Of a stretch of DNA of 7,294 nucleotides, positions 6,194 to 7,294 are shown in pieces. The notes beneath the pieces were generated by a model. It did not search any database, was not told the DNA's origin, and saw nothing but the letters and a program-made list of their open reading frames with translations. A program made the translations under genes and the position numbers. The stretch comes from a bacterium (GTDB lineage: Bacteria; Planctomycetota; J058; JACQDU01), in contig JACQDU010000513.1 of the NCBI GenBank assembly GCA_016200955.1, positions 1 to 7,294 on the forward strand. The letters are read 5' to 3'. Each line of letters starts with the position of its first letter. The stretch's first letter is position 1.

Positions 6194-6243
6194 TTGCCGC
6201 GGCGAAGACGGTCCGAACGGGCAACGTCCGCGGCAACGTCCGC
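6193..6243. repeat. Tandem 12-bp direct repeat with an overlapping inverted copy
   Basis: GGCAACGTCCGC occurs twice back to back with no mismatch (6220-6231 and 6232-6243). GTTGCCGCGG (6193-6202) is the exact reverse complement of CCGCGGCAAC (6228-6237), which spans the junction of the two copies, so a 10-bp hairpin stem with a 25-nt loop is possible. It sits 65 bp or more upstream of the TTG start at 6308. Such an arrangement could bind a regulator of the downstream gene, but no known operator is recognised and no promoter could be placed with confidence. Confidence 0.5.
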
Positions 6244-6307
6244 TCGCGCCGGGATCGTGGCTTGCACCGACGCCACTCCGTGACTTAAACAAGGAGTCGA
6301 GGCTTCC

Positions 6308-7249
6308 TTGACCGTTCCCGATCCCAGGCCTCAAGCGGCCCCCGCGTCGGCGCGGATCCTCCTCGTGGAGGACGAGCCCAACGTCAGGAAGATGCTCGAG
6401 CGCTTCCTCGCGCCGTCTTACGTGTGCCTCGGCGCGTCGAACGGGAAGGAAGCGCTCGAGGTCCTCAAGAACGAGCGCGACGTGGACCTCGTCGTGACCG
6501 ACGTGCGCATGCCGCAGATGGACGGGATCCAGCTCCTGAAAGCGCTCCGCCGGACGCGGCCGAACCTCCCCGTGATCGCCATGACGGCTTACGGGAGCGA
6601 GGAGACGGCGGTCGAGGCCCTGCGCGCGGGCGCGACGAACTACCTGAGGAAGCCGTTCAAGACGCAGGAGTTCCTCGCGATCGTGCGGAAATGCATGGAG
6701 CTCTCGCAGCTCCGGCGCGGGAGGATCGCGGCGCTCGCGCACATCCGCGAGCTCTCGAAGGTCTTCGAGATCCCGGCCCGGCTCGAGGCGGCGCGCTCGG
6801 TGCTCCCTCACCTCACGGAGGGCCTCGTGGACCTCGGGCTCGTCGAGCCGCAGGACCTGCTCAACCTCGACGTGGCCCTCGAGGAGGCGCTCGCGAACGC
6901 GGTCATACACGGGTCGCTCGACCTGACCGAGGCGGCGCAGAGCCTCCGCACCGACCGCGACGGCTTCGAGCGCGCTTACTGGGAGCGCATCGCCGATCCC
7001 GCGTACGCGGCGAAGACCGTGGTCGTCTCCGTGCGCACGACTCGCGACGAGGTCGCCTTCACCGTCGAGGACAAGGGCCCGGGCTTCGACGCCTCCGCCT
7101 TGACTCCCCAGGAGCAGCTCACGACGCTCCAGGGAGTCCAGGGACGCGGGCTCATGCTCATCCGTCTCTTCATGGACGAGGTCGTCCACGACCAGGGAGG
7201 GAGGCGGATCCGCATGGTCAAGCGCACGCCTCGCCACGCCGTCCCGTGA
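6308..7249 (+). CDS. Response-regulator receiver fused to RsbW-like (HATPase_c_2) ATPase/kinase domain
   Basis: This soluble 313-aa protein has two domains. Residues about 15-133 are a CheY-like receiver with the acidic pair E21/D22, phosphoacceptor D65, T93 and K115 in the usual KPF context. Residues about 150-310 are a GHKL ATPase of the RsbW/SpoIIAB anti-sigma type: N-box EEALANAVIHG (192-202, N197), G1 box DKGPGF (255-260) and G2 box GRGLMLIRLFMDEV (279-292). There is no HisKA dimerisation helix with a phosphorylatable His, so it is not an ordinary hybrid histidine kinase. The likely role is phosphorylation of the receiver by an unseen sensor kinase, tuning the ATPase domain, which in RsbW-like proteins binds a sigma factor or phosphorylates an STAS anti-anti-sigma protein. 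Neither partner is in the window. The TTG start is forced: a TGA at 6281 closes the frame upstream, and the next in-frame start would cut into the receiver. AAGGAG (6291-6296) lies 11 nt upstream. Confidence 0.92.
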   Translation: MTVPDPRPQAAPASARILLVEDEPNVRKMLERFLAPSYVCLGASNGKEALEVLKNERDVDLVVTDVRMPQMDGIQLLKALRRTRPNLPVIAMTAYGSEETAVEALRAGATNYLRKPFKTQEFLAIVRKCMELSQLRRGRIAALAHIRELSKVFEIPARLEAARSVLPHLTEGLVDLGLVEPQDLLNLDVALEEALANAVIHGSLDLTEAAQSLRTDRDGFERAYWERIADPAYAAKTVVVSVRTTRDEVAFTVEDKGPGFDASALTPQEQLTTLQGVQGRGLMLIRLFMDEVVHDQGGRRIRMVKRTPRHAVP

Positions 7250-7294
7250 GCGAGCCCCGGCGAGGCGGGCTCACGCTCCGCGAGCTCCAGGAGA
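7246..7294 (+). CDS. Start of a further gene, cut off by window edge (possibly MazG-like)
   Basis: A GTG at 7246-7248 overlaps the TGA of the upstream gene (GTGA, 4-nt overlap), the usual arrangement for translationally coupled genes. The frame is open for the remaining 16 codons, reading MSEPRRGGLTLRELQE. The L-T-L-R-E-L-Q start resembles the N-termini of small MazG-type nucleotide pyrophosphohydrolases, but 16 residues are too few to assign a family. If it is a gene, it is probably co-transcribed with the REC-ATPase gene. Confidence 0.45.
   Translation, partial: MSEPRRGGLTLRELQE

Noticed and set aside
7252..7272. GAGCCC/GGGCTC hairpin as a terminator after the REC-ATPase gene
   Set aside because: It has six-base arms, no T-run, and lies inside the probable overlapping next gene; easily chance in GC-rich DNA.

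Overview
The window is GC-rich bacterial chromosomal DNA (about 70% GC by eye, not computed). Coding sequence is dense, codons strongly favour G or C at the third position, and GTG and TTG starts are common. No rRNA, tRNA, transposase, phage or CRISPR sequence was seen. The mix of an FtsK translocase, a Hanks-type Ser/Thr kinase, a receiver domain fused to an RsbW-like ATPase, and several unrecognised small membrane proteins suits a large-genome, signalling-rich phylum such as Acidobacteriota, Planctomycetota or Myxococcota. The sequence alone does not decide between them.

Layout: (1) Bases 1-663, minus strand, hold a membrane-anchored hypothetical protein cut off by the window edge. (2) A 62-bp divergent gap separates it from two plus-strand genes that abut with no gap (TAG directly followed by ATG): a CxxC-rich zinc-ribbon-like membrane protein (726-1226) and a four-helix membrane protein that looks like an internal duplication (1227-1646). 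(3) A convergent, locally AT-richer gap (1647-1863) carries a short tandem repeat. (4) A minus-strand gene (1864-3228) encodes a cyclic-nucleotide-binding domain fused to a Ser/Thr protein kinase. (5) A divergent gap of about 330 bp (3229-3558) leads to ftsK (3559-6090). The gap holds a well-initiated short ORF in the same frame as ftsK, separated from it by a single in-frame TAA. (6) A 217-bp gap (6091-6307) contains an 83-bp imperfect inverted repeat and a tandem 12-mer. (7) A response-regulator receiver fused to an RsbW-type ATPase (6308-7249) overlaps by 4 nt the start of a further gene that runs out of the window.

Functionally, ftsK is the housekeeping anchor (septal DNA translocation and chromosome-dimer resolution). 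The kinase and the REC-ATPase are one-protein signalling modules: one couples a small-ligand sensor domain to Ser/Thr phosphorylation, and the other probably couples Asp phosphorylation to a partner-switch or anti-sigma type output. Nothing in the sequence ties these proteins into one pathway. I see no clear undescribed multi-gene system. The points most worth checking are the interrupted ftsK N-terminus, the 22-unit hexanucleotide array inside ftsK, the apparently leaderless divergent gene pair, the kinase fusion, and the repeats in the two AT-richer gaps.
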